Part shown: positions 27,329 to 36,474 of the stretch, piece after piece
Layout of the letters: every line of letters begins with the position of its first letter
How positions within the stretch are numbered: position 1 is the stretch's first letter
From: Komagataeibacter rhaeticus
Lineage (GTDB): Bacteria > Pseudomonadota > Alphaproteobacteria > Acetobacterales > Acetobacteraceae
Length of the DNA stretch: 64,000 nt
Direction: 5' to 3'
Assembly (NCBI RefSeq): GCF_003207855.1
Contig: NZ_NKTZ01000012.1
Span: 22,604 to 86,603, forward strand
Notes under the pieces: generated by a model
The model's database searches: none
The model's input: the letters and a program-made list of their open reading frames with translations, nothing else
What the model was told of the DNA's origin: nothing
Program-made: the position numbers and the translations under genes

Positions 27329-28585
27329 ATGTTGTTATCGGTCACTGGGCAGCGCCATACGACCATAACCCGATGGCTGATCATGTTTGGCCTGGTCGCG
27401 CCGATCAACCTGCTCATGTCGCTTGACCGCCAGGCCATGACCCTGTCAGCACCACGCATACAGGAACAGTTCGGTTTTTCCCTTATCCAGATGTCCACGA
27501 TCGTGGCCTGCGTCTTGTGGACCTATGCCCTTCTGCAGATACCGGCCGGGGCGCTCGTCAATCATTTCGGGCCGCGACGGACGCTGTTCCTGGCGTGCCT
27601 CGCCTGGTCGGTGGCCACCATCATGACACCCTTTGCCGGGTCCTTCATGGGGTTCCTGGCCATCCGCCTGGCAATGGGGGCGGGACAGTCGCCTGACTGG
27701 TCCTCCAGTATCGTCACGATCGATAACTGGTTCCGCCGTGGGGAACGCGCACGCGCCAATTCCATCCTGCTGGCCTTCCTTTATCTGGGGTCGGTCATCG
27801 GCGGTCCGCTGACCACCAGCATCACGACCATGTGGTCATGGAAAGTCAGCTTCTTCATCTACGGTATTGCCGGGATCGGATGGGGGCTTTTATGGGTGTT
27901 TTTCGTGCGCGACCATCCGCCCGTCGGCGAACGGCCGGACGGGATCATCAAGCAGCGCCCGCGCGTAACACGCAGGCAGGTGCAGCGTTTCCTGCGGTCA
28001 TGGCAGTTCTGGTCCATCGGTCTGCACTATATGTGCCTGCTGACGGTACAGTCGTTCTTTCTGGTCATCATGCCGTTTTATCTGATGAACGGGCGGCATA
28101 TCAGCTACGGGTCCATGGGGTGGCTATATGGCCTGCCCTGGCTGTTCCTGTATGTGTCCGTTTTTGTAAGCGGCATGATTGCCGACCATGTGCAAAAGCG
28201 CACCGCTTCGGCATGGTGGGCGCGCACACCGGCCGGAATTGCAGGGACCCTGCTGTCAGGACTGCTGGTCGGGGCGGGAAGCATGGTGCATGACGATACG
28301 GCCATGATCCTGGTCTTCTGCCTCTCGCTTGGCTTTACCGGCCTGAGCCAGATCTCGATCTGGACATCGGTGCAGGACCTGACCACGAATTATACCGGCA
28401 TCGTGGCGGGGTGGACCACCTTCTGGGGCAATGCCGCCAGTGGTGTTGCTCCGATCGTGATGGTTTATATCGAAAAAGAAACAGGAAGCTGGCCGATGGC
28501 GTTGTGTCTGCCTGTGGTGGCTGGCATTATTGGGGCTGTCTGCTGCATTGGCACCCATCCTGAATTACCGATAGAAATGGAATAG
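27329..28585 (+). CDS. MFS transporter, anion/cation symporter type
   Basis: Inner membrane major facilitator transporter, 418 residues with about 12 hydrophobic segments. The motif LMSLDRQAMTLSAPRIQEQF and the loop NHFGPRRTLFLACLAW are those of the ACS (organic anion) subfamily. Strong ribosome site GGGGGAAAG before ATG 27329. Its position between the TonB receptor and an IclR regulator suggests uptake of the island's substrate or of a carboxylate product across the inner membrane. Confidence 0.92.
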   Translation: MLLSVTGQRHTTITRWLIMFGLVAPINLLMSLDRQAMTLSAPRIQEQFGFSLIQMSTIVACVLWTYALLQIPAGALVNHFGPRRTLFLACLAWSVATIMTPFAGSFMGFLAIRLAMGAGQSPDWSSSIVTIDNWFRRGERARANSILLAFLYLGSVIGGPLTTSITTMWSWKVSFFIYGIAGIGWGLLWVFFVRDHPPVGERPDGIIKQRPRVTRRQVQRFLRSWQFWSIGLHYMCLLTVQSFFLVIMPFYLMNGRHISYGSMGWLYGLPWLFLYVSVFVSGMIADHVQKRTASAWWARTPAGIAGTLLSGLLVGAGSMVHDDTAMILVFCLSLGFTGLSQISIWTSVQDLTTNYTGIVAGWTTFWGNAASGVAPIVMVYIEKETGSWPMALCLPVVAGIIGAVCCIGTHPELPIEME

Positions 28586-28591
28586 AATATC

Positions 28592-29407
28592 GTGACAGCC
28601 ATAAGAGAACTGAAGGCCGTTCGTTCTCCGTCCCGTCTGACGCATGATATGAATAACGAGGGAAGCATACAGTATTCACAGAATTCCGAACGCGCGGCGC
28701 TTGTCCTGCTTGCACTGGGCCGATGCGGCAGGAAAGGGCTGGCCCTCAAGGATCTGGCGGAACTGGTAGGAGCGGAAAAACCCGCCGTGCATCGCACATT
28801 ACTGGCATTGCGGCTGCACGGCTTGGCGGCGCAGACCAGTGCGCGCGGTCGCTACCGCCTGGGGCCTGCGGCGCTGGCACTGGGGCGGCAGCGTTCCACC
28901 CCTACGGAACACCTCCAGCAATGGAAACCATATCTGGCAGCCCTTGGGCAGGAATTCAGGGCCTCCGCCTTTCTGCTTGAGCGTTCCGGTGTGGATGCGC
29001 TCATTACGGATATGTACATCACTGACAATACCCTATCCATCCTGGGGAACGGGGGCATGGGCGGTCGCCTGCCACTGGGCTACGGACTGGGCAGTACGGT
29101 CATACTGGCGGGACAGGATGAAGGGAACCAGACTGCCATCCTGCTCGCCAATGAGTCGCGTTACGCTGAACTGGGTCTGGATGTGGAAAAACTGCGCGCC
29201 TATCTGACGACCGTGCGTGAACTGGGTTACGATTACCGTCGTAATCCGGTTCTGGATGGGATATCAGGCATTTCCATGCCAGTCATCGAACGCGATGGCA
29301 GTTGCAGTGCCGCGATTACAGTATCCAAGCAGACATCCGACCTGACGGAAGATGAGGCTTTGCAGATAATAGATAAAATGAAATCTTATATAAAAGAGAA
29401 TGAATAG
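28592..29407 (+). CDS. IclR-family transcription regulator
   Basis: IclR-type regulator, 271 residues if GTG 28592 is used; ATG 28649 would give 252 and keeps the whole winged helix (LALKDLAELVGAEKPAVHRTLLAL). The C-terminal effector domain includes LGYGLGSTVILAG and the family end GISMPVIERDGSCSAAITVS. It begins six bases after the MFS gene, so co-transcribed. Likely regulates the transporter or the island. Confidence 0.9.
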   Translation: MTAIRELKAVRSPSRLTHDMNNEGSIQYSQNSERAALVLLALGRCGRKGLALKDLAELVGAEKPAVHRTLLALRLHGLAAQTSARGRYRLGPAALALGRQRSTPTEHLQQWKPYLAALGQEFRASAFLLERSGVDALITDMYITDNTLSILGNGGMGGRLPLGYGLGSTVILAGQDEGNQTAILLANESRYAELGLDVEKLRAYLTTVRELGYDYRRNPVLDGISGISMPVIERDGSCSAAITVSKQTSDLTEDEALQIIDKMKSYIKENE

Positions 29408-29492
29408 GATATTTATATACCTGATATTTATTAATAATTTTTCGATACGGTCGTAAGTTCCATTTACCATAATTTATGGATGGAAAGTGACC

Positions 29493-29915
29493 ATGACCGA
29501 AATAATCAAGCTGAAATCTGGTAGCCTATACGAAGATCGTAACAGCTATTCACGAATTTTCATGATTGGAGACCAGATATTCGTCTCGAATACTGCTGGT
29601 ATCGATTATACGACACGCGAGATTTCGCCTGATGTCGCGCAGCAGGCGCGCAAGGCATTGCAGAATATCAATGGTGCCCTGCAGGCCGTGGGGTCGTCGC
29701 TGGCCGATACGGTACGGATCATTACCCATGTTCCCACGTCAACTGACATGCCTGCGGTTGCCGCCGTACTTGGCGAGACATTCAGGAACATTGATCCCGC
29801 CGGCACCATGGTCTGTACACCACTGGCCCGGCGTGAACTGAAAGTGGAATTCGAGGTCACGGCAATACGGGGGGCGTCCAGCCTGCCTGCAAAATATATT
29901 CGTGCGTCTGTCTGA
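29493..29915 (+). CDS. RidA/YjgF-family protein
   Basis: Small Rid-family protein, 140 residues; ATG 29493 with GGAAAG nine bases upstream is preferred over GTG 29487. Family features are SYSRIFMIGDQIFVSNTAG, ARKALQNINGALQAVGSSLADTVRI and the end ELKVEFEVTAI. The usual catalytic arginine region is replaced by PLARRELKVE. RidA relatives hydrolyse reactive enamines/imines. Near three flavin amino acid oxidase genes, such a role in clearing imine products makes sense. Confidence 0.9.
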   Translation: MTEIIKLKSGSLYEDRNSYSRIFMIGDQIFVSNTAGIDYTTREISPDVAQQARKALQNINGALQAVGSSLADTVRIITHVPTSTDMPAVAAVLGETFRNIDPAGTMVCTPLARRELKVEFEVTAIRGASSLPAKYIRASV

Positions 29916-30325
29916 CTGTTCATTCAAGGGAGGTTCCGGGTAAGACTTGTTCTGAAGAAAGCCGTGCCCGGGACCTTGTAATCCCATCGGTATTGCTGTT
30001 CACCAAGAACGACCCCGGGCAGGACAGGAATTTTCATTGGGATCGGAGAGCCATGCCTCCACACGCCCCATCCCCCTCTGCCCGGGGGGGTTGAGGAGTG
30101 ATCGACAGGGAACTTCCGAGTGTGATCCCTCGGTAGCACTCCATCCGCGAGGAACAGAAACAGTCATCAAACAAGAGAACTGCTTACACCCTTGGGCAAC
30201 CCTTTCCCGCCAGACTGATAAAATAATTCAACATTATCAGTCTCATAACGCTTTTAACATCCGGTATCCACATGCAGTACCTGAAGCATACGCCAGGCAG
30301 GGTAGAAAAACGTCAGCTTAAATTT
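29916..30325. other. 410-base intergenic region with structured segment
   Basis: Lies between the convergent RidA and hydrolase genes. TGCCCGGG (29965-29972) is complementary to CCCGGGCA (30014-30021) with CTTG/CAAG inside the loop, giving a long stem-loop; it may be a terminator without T-run or a mobile repeat copy. No gene recognised. Confidence 0.4.
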
Positions 30326-31297
30326 TCAAAAAAATCCCTGGGAAATGGCTCGTTTCAGGGCAGTGAAATAAGAGTCCCTGAACTGTTTGCTCATAGGGGC
30401 ATCGGGAATGAACACGTCAAAGACGTGATACGCACCGGGAATGACACAGACCTCCGTCGGCACACCCGCAGCCATCAGGCGCCGGGCATATTCCAGATCC
30501 TCATCTAAAAACAGGTCCAGGGAACCTACGCCAATATAGGCGGGCGGCAGACCCGTCAGGTCTGTTGCACGAAAGGCCGCCGCATATTCGGATATGCCCG
30601 GGCTTCCGGGCGTTTTACCAAGATAGGCGTTCCATGCGTAATGATTGGCGGAACGTGTCCAGATGTATTCCCCCAGGGCCGGCGACGGCATGACCGTTGT
30701 CCCCGTCCGGTCATCCAGCATGGGATAAATCAGCAGTTGGAAAAGGACCTTGATTTCTGCCCGGTCGCGGGCCAGCAGGGCCAGGCAGGCAGTCAGCCCC
30801 CCGCCCGCACTGTCACCGCCAATAATCAGGCGGTTCCGGTCAATTCCCAGACTGGCCGCATGTTCATGTGCCCATTTCAGGACAGCATAGCAATCCTCGA
30901 TTGCCGCAGGGCAGGGGGCTTCCGGCGCCAGACGATAGTCAACCGAGAAAATGACCAGCCCCAGTTCACTGGCCATCTGCCGGCAGCGTGCGTCATCGAC
31001 TTCCGGTGTGCCGCTTACGATGCCGCCGCTATGGATGTAGACCAGCGCGGGAGCATCCGGGGGACTGGCCACCGGCCTGTAGGTCACGACCGGAACATCG
31101 GGCGCGCCCTCAGGCCCGGGCACATGGCCTTCCTCAACCATGACGTCGGGATATTCCACAACCCTGACACTGCGGATTGCGGAAATGAATGCCTTGCGTG
31201 TCTCATCCAGGGTCTCATCTGAAAGACCATCAAAAGAAGGCAGGACGTTCAGGGCTGCGCGAAATTCCGGGGCGACGGGATTGTGGGGCATGGTCAT
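30326..31297 (-). CDS. alpha/beta hydrolase, HSL family
   Basis: Hormone-sensitive-lipase-type esterase, 323 residues. Oxyanion motif HSGG in place of the common HGGG, nucleophile in GGDSAGGGLTA, acid in GSLDLFLDE and histidine in GAYHVFDVF. No signal peptide, so cytoplasmic. Probably hydrolyses small esters or lactones; whether it serves the neighbouring catabolic island is unknown. It converges on the ridA gene. Confidence 0.92.
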   Translation of the reverse strand: MTMPHNPVAPEFRAALNVLPSFDGLSDETLDETRKAFISAIRSVRVVEYPDVMVEEGHVPGPEGAPDVPVVTYRPVASPPDAPALVYIHSGGIVSGTPEVDDARCRQMASELGLVIFSVDYRLAPEAPCPAAIEDCYAVLKWAHEHAASLGIDRNRLIIGGDSAGGGLTACLALLARDRAEIKVLFQLLIYPMLDDRTGTTVMPSPALGEYIWTRSANHYAWNAYLGKTPGSPGISEYAAAFRATDLTGLPPAYIGVGSLDLFLDEDLEYARRLMAAGVPTEVCVIPGAYHVFDVFIPDAPMSKQFRDSYFTALKRAISQGFF

Positions 31298-31537
31298 TTC
31301 TCCGTATTGTCTTTGCCCTAACGTATAGACAGCATCGGATCAGGCGTATCATCACGTCCAACTGATTGAACAGAAAGTGTTATTCAGGCGCTGCACGTAC
31401 GGCGCGCGTGGTCTGGCAGAGACAATCGACGACCCGTACAGGGCCAGCAATCACCCGGAACCATGGGAATACATGGCGCGGTTCAGAATGGTCTTGAATA
31501 ATGGTGCCCAGCCCGCGGGAATGAACAGGAAAGCATA
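31298..31537. other. intergenic region, nothing recognised
   Basis: Holds the hydrolase promoter on the minus strand and runs to the terminator of the cyd operon. No gene or repeat seen. Confidence 0.5.
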
Positions 31538-31573
31538 AAGCGCGCCACCCGTGGATGCCCGGGTGGCGCGCTT
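31538..31573 (-). terminator. terminator of the cyd operon
   Basis: Perfect 13-base stem AAGCGCGCCACCC (31538-31550) and GGGTGGCGCGCTT (31561-31573) with a 10-base loop. Read on the minus strand the stem is followed by TATGCTTT. It lies about 70 bases after the last small ORF of the cyd operon. Confidence 0.8.
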
Positions 31574-31645
31574 CGTATCATCGGCAGGGTGATGCCGTGA
31601 CATGGCGGCGGGCGTGAGATGAAGAAAGACCCACCGCCATTCCTG

Positions 31646-31744
31646 TCATGGGAACCAGCGCCGCCCGCAGCGGTAGGCAATCAGGTAAAGTCCCATGTAA
31701 ACCATCGGAATGAAGAAGATGATGCGTTCAAGATCCCCCATCAT
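31646..31744 (-). CDS. 32-residue membrane miniprotein after cydX
   Basis: Small ORF starting MMGDLERIIFFIPMVYMGLY and ending in a basic tail CGRRWFP, with one predicted transmembrane segment (about residues 8-24). It starts three bases after the cydX stop and lies before the operon terminator, so it should be on the cyd transcript. Small extra subunits (CydX, CydY/CydH, YbgE, CioZ/DUF2474) are known for bd oxidases; I cannot match it to any of them. Confidence 0.5.
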   Translation of the reverse strand: MMGDLERIIFFIPMVYMGLYLIAYRCGRRWFP

Positions 31745-31746
31745 GA

Positions 31747-31941
31747 TCAGATATCCCCATCGGCTGAAAGACTGGACTGGGCATCAAGCATGATCGCGCC
31801 AGCCCCGGAAATCAGGATGATCATGACCGTGCCGATCACCCACGCGAAATACCACGGCCCCTGATCCCCCACGAATACGGCAAACAGCAGGGATACGACC
31901 AGAACGACGGCCAGACCGGCCAGGCGCAGAAGCTTTGTCAT
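31747..31941 (-). CDS. cydX: CydX-like small subunit of bd oxidase, N-terminally extended
   Basis: 64 residues from ATG 31941 (GAGG upstream; GTG 31944 is the alternative). Residues 30-38, WYFAWVIGT, match the start of the E. coli CydX protein, and the following hydrophobic helix and LDAQSS tail fit the family. The first 28 residues form an extra hydrophobic segment (LLRLAGLAVVLVVSLLFAVF) that E. coli CydX lacks. It begins 14 bases after cydB. CydX stabilises the heme d centre of the CydAB oxidase. Confidence 0.8.
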   Translation of the reverse strand: MTKLLRLAGLAVVLVVSLLFAVFVGDQGPWYFAWVIGTVMIILISGAGAIMLDAQSSLSADGDI

Positions 31942-31954
31942 CACGACCTCGCAA

Positions 31955-33094
31955 TCAGTAGCTATGGGTATCGTTCACGACATCGGCGGTATGGACCTTC
32001 CCGCGCATGACGTAATAACACCACGATGTATAGGACAGGATGATCGGCACGAAGATTCCCGCCACCACCAGCATGCAGCCAAGCCCATATTCACTGGCGG
32101 TACTGTTCCATACCGTCAGGCTCTGGTCTGGCGTGGTGGAAGACGGCATCAGGAAGGGGAACATGGCGCAGCCAACCGTGGTGATGGTGCCAGCCCACGC
32201 CCCCAGTCCCAGCCACCAGCCCGCAACCGTGCGGCCAGCCGCCAGCATGGCCACACCCGCCAGCATGCAGCCCAGCCCCACAAGCGGCAGCATCCACAGG
32301 GCGGGATGGGCGTGGAAATTATGCATCCAGCCCCCCGCGACCATCGCCACCGACTGCCCATGCAGCGGGTTGGCGGGCATGGCGGGGTTGACGGGCGCGG
32401 TCATGACAAAACCGGGCAGGAACCGCACCCATATACCGCCAATTACGAACAGGGTGCCTGCAACAAGGCCGCCGCCCATGGCATACCGCCGGGCGCGCGA
32501 CCAGATGGGGTCATCCGCCCGCAGCATGAGCATTGCCCCACCCTGATAGACACTCAGCCCCACGGACATCAATCCGCACAGGATGGCAAACGGGTTGAGC
32601 AGGTAGGACAGGAAGGATTCATCCTGATAATACTGTCCCGTCCAGCCAAAGTGGTATCCCACCCCTTCCAGCACATTGCCGAATGCCGCACCGTAGATGA
32701 ACATCGGCACGAAGCCCGACACCAGGAAGACCCAGTCCCAGCCTGCCCGCCACAGCCTGCCATCCGCCTTGGAGCGGTATTCAAACGCCACCGGCCGCAG
32801 GATCATGCTGAACAGCAGCGTGATCATGACCACGTAAAAGACGGAAAACGACGTGCCATACAGCGTGGGAAAGGCCGCAAAGATCGCGCCGCCCCCCAGG
32901 ATGAACCAGACCTGATTGCCATCCCAGTGGGGTCCGATGATGTTCAGCGCGGTGCGCCGTTCCCCATCATTACGCCCGACAAGGCGCAGCAGCGTGCCCA
33001 CCCCCATATCCATGCCGACCATGGTACCCAGGCCGATAAACAGCACGCCCAGTACCGCGGCCCAGATGATTTTCAGTATCGCGTAAAGTTCCAT
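31955..33094 (-). CDS. cydB: cytochrome bd quinol oxidase subunit II
   Basis: Subunit II of the bd-type terminal oxidase, 379 residues with about eight transmembrane helices. Recognised by LGTMVGMDMGVGTLLRLVGR near the N-terminus, GPHWDGNQVWFILGGGAIFAAFP and the C-terminal SYTSWCYYVMRGKV. It pairs with CydA in quinol oxidation and oxygen reduction in the inner membrane. It follows cydA after 14 bases and precedes cydX. Confidence 0.97.
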   Translation of the reverse strand: MELYAILKIIWAAVLGVLFIGLGTMVGMDMGVGTLLRLVGRNDGERRTALNIIGPHWDGNQVWFILGGGAIFAAFPTLYGTSFSVFYVVMITLLFSMILRPVAFEYRSKADGRLWRAGWDWVFLVSGFVPMFIYGAAFGNVLEGVGYHFGWTGQYYQDESFLSYLLNPFAILCGLMSVGLSVYQGGAMLMLRADDPIWSRARRYAMGGGLVAGTLFVIGGIWVRFLPGFVMTAPVNPAMPANPLHGQSVAMVAGGWMHNFHAHPALWMLPLVGLGCMLAGVAMLAAGRTVAGWWLGLGAWAGTITTVGCAMFPFLMPSSTTPDQSLTVWNSTASEYGLGCMLVVAGIFVPIILSYTSWCYYVMRGKVHTADVVNDTHSY

Positions 33095-33108
33095 TTCTCC
33101 GTTTCCTG

Positions 33109-34719
33109 TCAGGACGCCATGGGACGCATGTCAAAGGCAGATACCCTGGGCGCGGCAGGCGTGTGCGGTTCCATGCTGTCATGATCGGGCCCCAGGCGGG
33201 CGAACTTGAACATGAGGTACAGTTCAGCCGCGATGAACACGCTATAAAGCAACACGAACCCGACCAGCGAAAACACCATGTAGGACACACCGTGACTGGA
33301 GGCCGAAAGGAAGGTCGGCAGCCAGCCAAACACGGTCCAGGGCTGGCGGCCTGCCTCGGCCGTGATCCAGCCGAACTCGGTTGCCAAAATCGGCAGCGGG
33401 ATCGACCACATGCACAGCTTCAGCAGCAGGCGGCTGCGCTCAAGCCTGCGCTTCAGGCTGAGATAGGCCGAAATGGCAAACAGCGCGAAGAACCATAGCG
33501 ACAGGAACACCATCAGCCGGAAAGACCAGAACGTGACGAACACGTTGGGCAGGATATCGGGCTGCGTGGCCTTGACCACATCGTCAATCTGATCCGCGGG
33601 GATCGCCGTAACGTCCTGCCCGGGGGCATGGCGGGTTGCCAGCAGACCGTAGCCCATGTCCTGTTCATGCGCGGTGAACTGCGCAAGGTCCGTGCTGCTG
33701 TGGGTCACGCCATAGCGGCGGAGTGCCGCGACGGCATCGATACCGGAGCGGATGCGGGGGCCTGCCTCGTCCTCCAGTTCATGCATGCCGGTAATGGGCT
33801 GGTCGAACGTGTGGGTGATCAGCGGAGTCAGGACCAGCGGCACGCCAATTTCGTAGTGATTTTCCTGCCTGGCGTCATCTGGCAGGGCAGCGACGATCCA
33901 TGGCTCGAACGGCGGGTTGCTGGTATGCCACAGCCCCTCGATCGCGGCGATCTTGGTCGGCTGCTTTTCATAATCCAGACGCCCCAGCACGTCGCCCAGC
34001 GTGATGACGGCCACGGTGGAAATAATGCCGAACAGGGCGGCCATGCGGAACGAGCGCGCGGCAAACTGCCGGTGCTGACCCCGCAGCAGGTAAAAGGCAC
34101 TGATGCCCATGACAAACATGGCAGCCGACACATAGCCCGCAACCGAGGTATGCACGAATTTCGCCTGCGCATCGGGGTTGAAAACCAGATCGACAAAGCT
34201 TTCAAACTGCATGCGCATGGTTTCAGGATCAAAATGCGCGCCTTCGGGCATGTTCATCCCGGCATTGGCGATCAGGATCCACAGCGCCGACAGGTTGGAA
34301 CCAAGGGCCACCAGATAGGTCACGGCCAGATGCGCCTGTTTGCTCAGCCGGTCCCAGCCAAAGAACATGAGACCCACGAATGTGGATTCCATGAAAAAGG
34401 CCATCAGCCCTTCAATAGCCAGAGGCGTGCCGAACATGTCCCCGAAGAAATGGGAATACATGGACCAGTTGGTGCCGAACTCGAACTCCATGGTAATGCC
34501 GGTGGCAACACCGATGGCGAAGTTGATGCCGAACAGCTTGCCCCAGAACTGGGTCATGTCCTTATAGATCTGCCGGCCGGTGACGACATATACCGTCTCC
34601 ATCGCCGCCAGCATGAATGTCAGGCCGAGTGTCAGCGGCACGAACATGAAATGGTACAATGCCGTCAGCGCGAACTGGAAGCGCGACAGGTCGACGACAT
34701 CGGGGTTAATGAATTCCAC
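33109..34719 (-). CDS. cydA: cytochrome bd quinol oxidase subunit I, long Q-loop type
   Basis: Heme-bearing subunit, 536 residues. His in ALTALYHFMFVPLTLG and GRQPW in the conserved C-terminal block are visible; FGTNW and LAIEGLMAFFMEST are typical. The loop between helices VI and VII (about residues 250-390) is long, aligning well with E. coli CydA, so it is the L-type (bd-I) and not the short-loop cyanide-insensitive CioA. Upstream is cydC after 63 bases. Confidence 0.97.
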   Translation of the reverse strand: MEFINPDVVDLSRFQFALTALYHFMFVPLTLGLTFMLAAMETVYVVTGRQIYKDMTQFWGKLFGINFAIGVATGITMEFEFGTNWSMYSHFFGDMFGTPLAIEGLMAFFMESTFVGLMFFGWDRLSKQAHLAVTYLVALGSNLSALWILIANAGMNMPEGAHFDPETMRMQFESFVDLVFNPDAQAKFVHTSVAGYVSAAMFVMGISAFYLLRGQHRQFAARSFRMAALFGIISTVAVITLGDVLGRLDYEKQPTKIAAIEGLWHTSNPPFEPWIVAALPDDARQENHYEIGVPLVLTPLITHTFDQPITGMHELEDEAGPRIRSGIDAVAALRRYGVTHSSTDLAQFTAHEQDMGYGLLATRHAPGQDVTAIPADQIDDVVKATQPDILPNVFVTFWSFRLMVFLSLWFFALFAISAYLSLKRRLERSRLLLKLCMWSIPLPILATEFGWITAEAGRQPWTVFGWLPTFLSASSHGVSYMVFSLVGFVLLYSVFIAAELYLMFKFARLGPDHDSMEPHTPAAPRVSAFDMRPMAS

Positions 34720-34782
34720 CGTCAGGTCTCCTGATTTCGGTATGGGCGTGAGGGGTTTTCCGGGGTTCAGGTCATCGTCGGG

Positions 34783-36474
34783 TCATGGCGCCCTCCCGGC
34801 CTCATGGAACCGGCCCCCTTCAACACGCACCACCCGGTCCATCCGTGCCGCCACGGCAGGATTATGGGTAATGCAGACAAGGGTTGTCCGTGGCGACAGG
34901 GCCGATAGCAGTGCGGTCATCAGGTCGTGCTCGGTCCCGGCATCCAGCCCCTCGGTCGGCTCATCAAGGATGATCCATGCCGGATTGCGCAGGACAACCT
35001 GCGCTACGGCCAGACGTCGCGCCTGCCCGCCGGACAGGCGCACGCCCCCTTCACCGATCAGCGTATCCAGCCCGGCGGGTTCCGCCTGCACGAACGCATG
35101 CAGCCGCGCGACCCGCAGGGCCTGCCACATCGCATCCTCCGTGGCGGTGGGACAGGCGATGGTCAGGTTACGGCGGATGCTGCCCTGAAACAGGTGGAAG
35201 TCCTGCGCCACGACACCGACATGCCGGGCCATGATGTCCGCATCGACATCCTTCAGGTCCACGCCGCCAAAACGGGCCGTGCCTTCCTGATAGTCGTAAA
35301 AACGGAACAGCAGGTTCACCAGGGTGCTCTTGCCCGCACCGGACGGCCCGACCAGCGCCACGCGCTCCCCCCGTACCACCGACAGGTCCGCGTGCCGCAG
35401 CGCCCACCGTTCCGCCCCCGGATAACGCAGGCCGATATCCGACAGCGACAGGCAGGACGGATCGTCCGGGCATCGGGTCAGGGCAGGGGGCACCACGCTG
35501 GGCGGGGTATCGCACAGGGCAAACACCCGGCCTGCCGCCATATGTACCTGGCCCAGCAAGGGCCATGCCGCGGGCAGGGGAGCAAGCACATCGAACGCTG
35601 CCAGCCCGCCAAGCGCCAGCATGGGCAGGCAGGCTGCCGACAGCGCACCCGTGCGGCAGGCCATATCCGCCATGGCCAGAACGCCCAGCGCGCTCGTCAT
35701 GGTGATGACGGTCATCACACTCCGCGCGCCCCCTTCAATCAGGGCCACGCGCCGGCGTTCGGTACGGATATCAGCCGCGCGGGCGGCAATCCGGGCCTGC
35801 ACGGCCTGCCCGGCGCCAAGGAACATGAACTCACCCATGCCCTGCAGCACTTCGGTCAGGTCCGCGTGCATGGTATCCTGCTGGCGGCTGATACGCCGCA
35901 TGGCATGTACGGACAGCGCACCGGCCACGCCCGGCAGCACGCCACCACATAAGACCAGCCCGACAGCCAGGACCAAGGCCGCCGAAAGAGAAAACGCGCT
36001 CATGACGGCAACAAACACCACGCAGCAGATGGCGGCGCTGGCAACGGGCACCAGTACTTCCAGATAGAACTGCCCCATCCGGTCGGTATCCGACACAAAG
36101 CGGAACAGCATGTCGCCACTGCGCTGCCGCGCCAGCAGGGCAGGTGCCTGTGGGGCAAGGCGGCTGATGCTCCACGCCCGCACCCGCCCGATCAGGCGCA
36201 GTGTCGCATCATGCGTGACCAGCCGTTCCAGATAACGGGCCAGAATACGCATGGTGGCGAAGAAGCGTACCCCAACCGCGGGCAGGAACAGGTTGAAGGC
36301 GTTCCGCGCGGCAATCCCGCCCAGTCCGGCCACGGCTGCCGCCGCCAGCAGCCAGCCCGACAGGAACAGCAGCCCGAAACTGGCCAGTGACGCCGTAACC
36401 GACAGCGCAAGCCCCAGTGCCATCTGTCGCCGCAAGGGCCGCATGTGGCCGATGATGCGTGCCAGCATGCTCAT
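34783..36474 (-). CDS. cydC: ABC exporter CydC (thiol reductant/heme exporter)
   Basis: Half-transporter with an N-terminal six-helix membrane domain and C-terminal ATPase, 563 residues. Walker A GPSGAGKST, signature RLSGGQARR and Walker B IILDEPTEGLD are intact. With CydD it exports glutathione/cysteine (and is reported to bind heme), needed for bd oxidase assembly. ATG 36474 overlaps the cydD stop as ATGA. Confidence 0.94.
   Translation of the reverse strand: MSMLARIIGHMRPLRRQMALGLALSVTASLASFGLLFLSGWLLAAAAVAGLGGIAARNAFNLFLPAVGVRFFATMRILARYLERLVTHDATLRLIGRVRAWSISRLAPQAPALLARQRSGDMLFRFVSDTDRMGQFYLEVLVPVASAAICCVVFVAVMSAFSLSAALVLAVGLVLCGGVLPGVAGALSVHAMRRISRQQDTMHADLTEVLQGMGEFMFLGAGQAVQARIAARAADIRTERRRVALIEGGARSVMTVITMTSALGVLAMADMACRTGALSAACLPMLALGGLAAFDVLAPLPAAWPLLGQVHMAAGRVFALCDTPPSVVPPALTRCPDDPSCLSLSDIGLRYPGAERWALRHADLSVVRGERVALVGPSGAGKSTLVNLLFRFYDYQEGTARFGGVDLKDVDADIMARHVGVVAQDFHLFQGSIRRNLTIACPTATEDAMWQALRVARLHAFVQAEPAGLDTLIGEGGVRLSGGQARRLAVAQVVLRNPAWIILDEPTEGLDAGTEHDLMTALLSALSPRTTLVCITHNPAVAARMDRVVRVEGGRFHEAGRAP

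Noticed and set aside
31964..33184. 406-codon plus-strand frame opposite cydB, and 36882-38228 opposite cydD
   Set aside because: Both are antisense shadows with His/Gln/Arg-rich nonsense composition.
31955..34719. Cyanide-insensitive oxidase CioAB next to cyanide genes
   Set aside because: CydA aligns over its whole length with the long Q-loop E. coli type and has a cydDC set; short-loop CioA features are absent.
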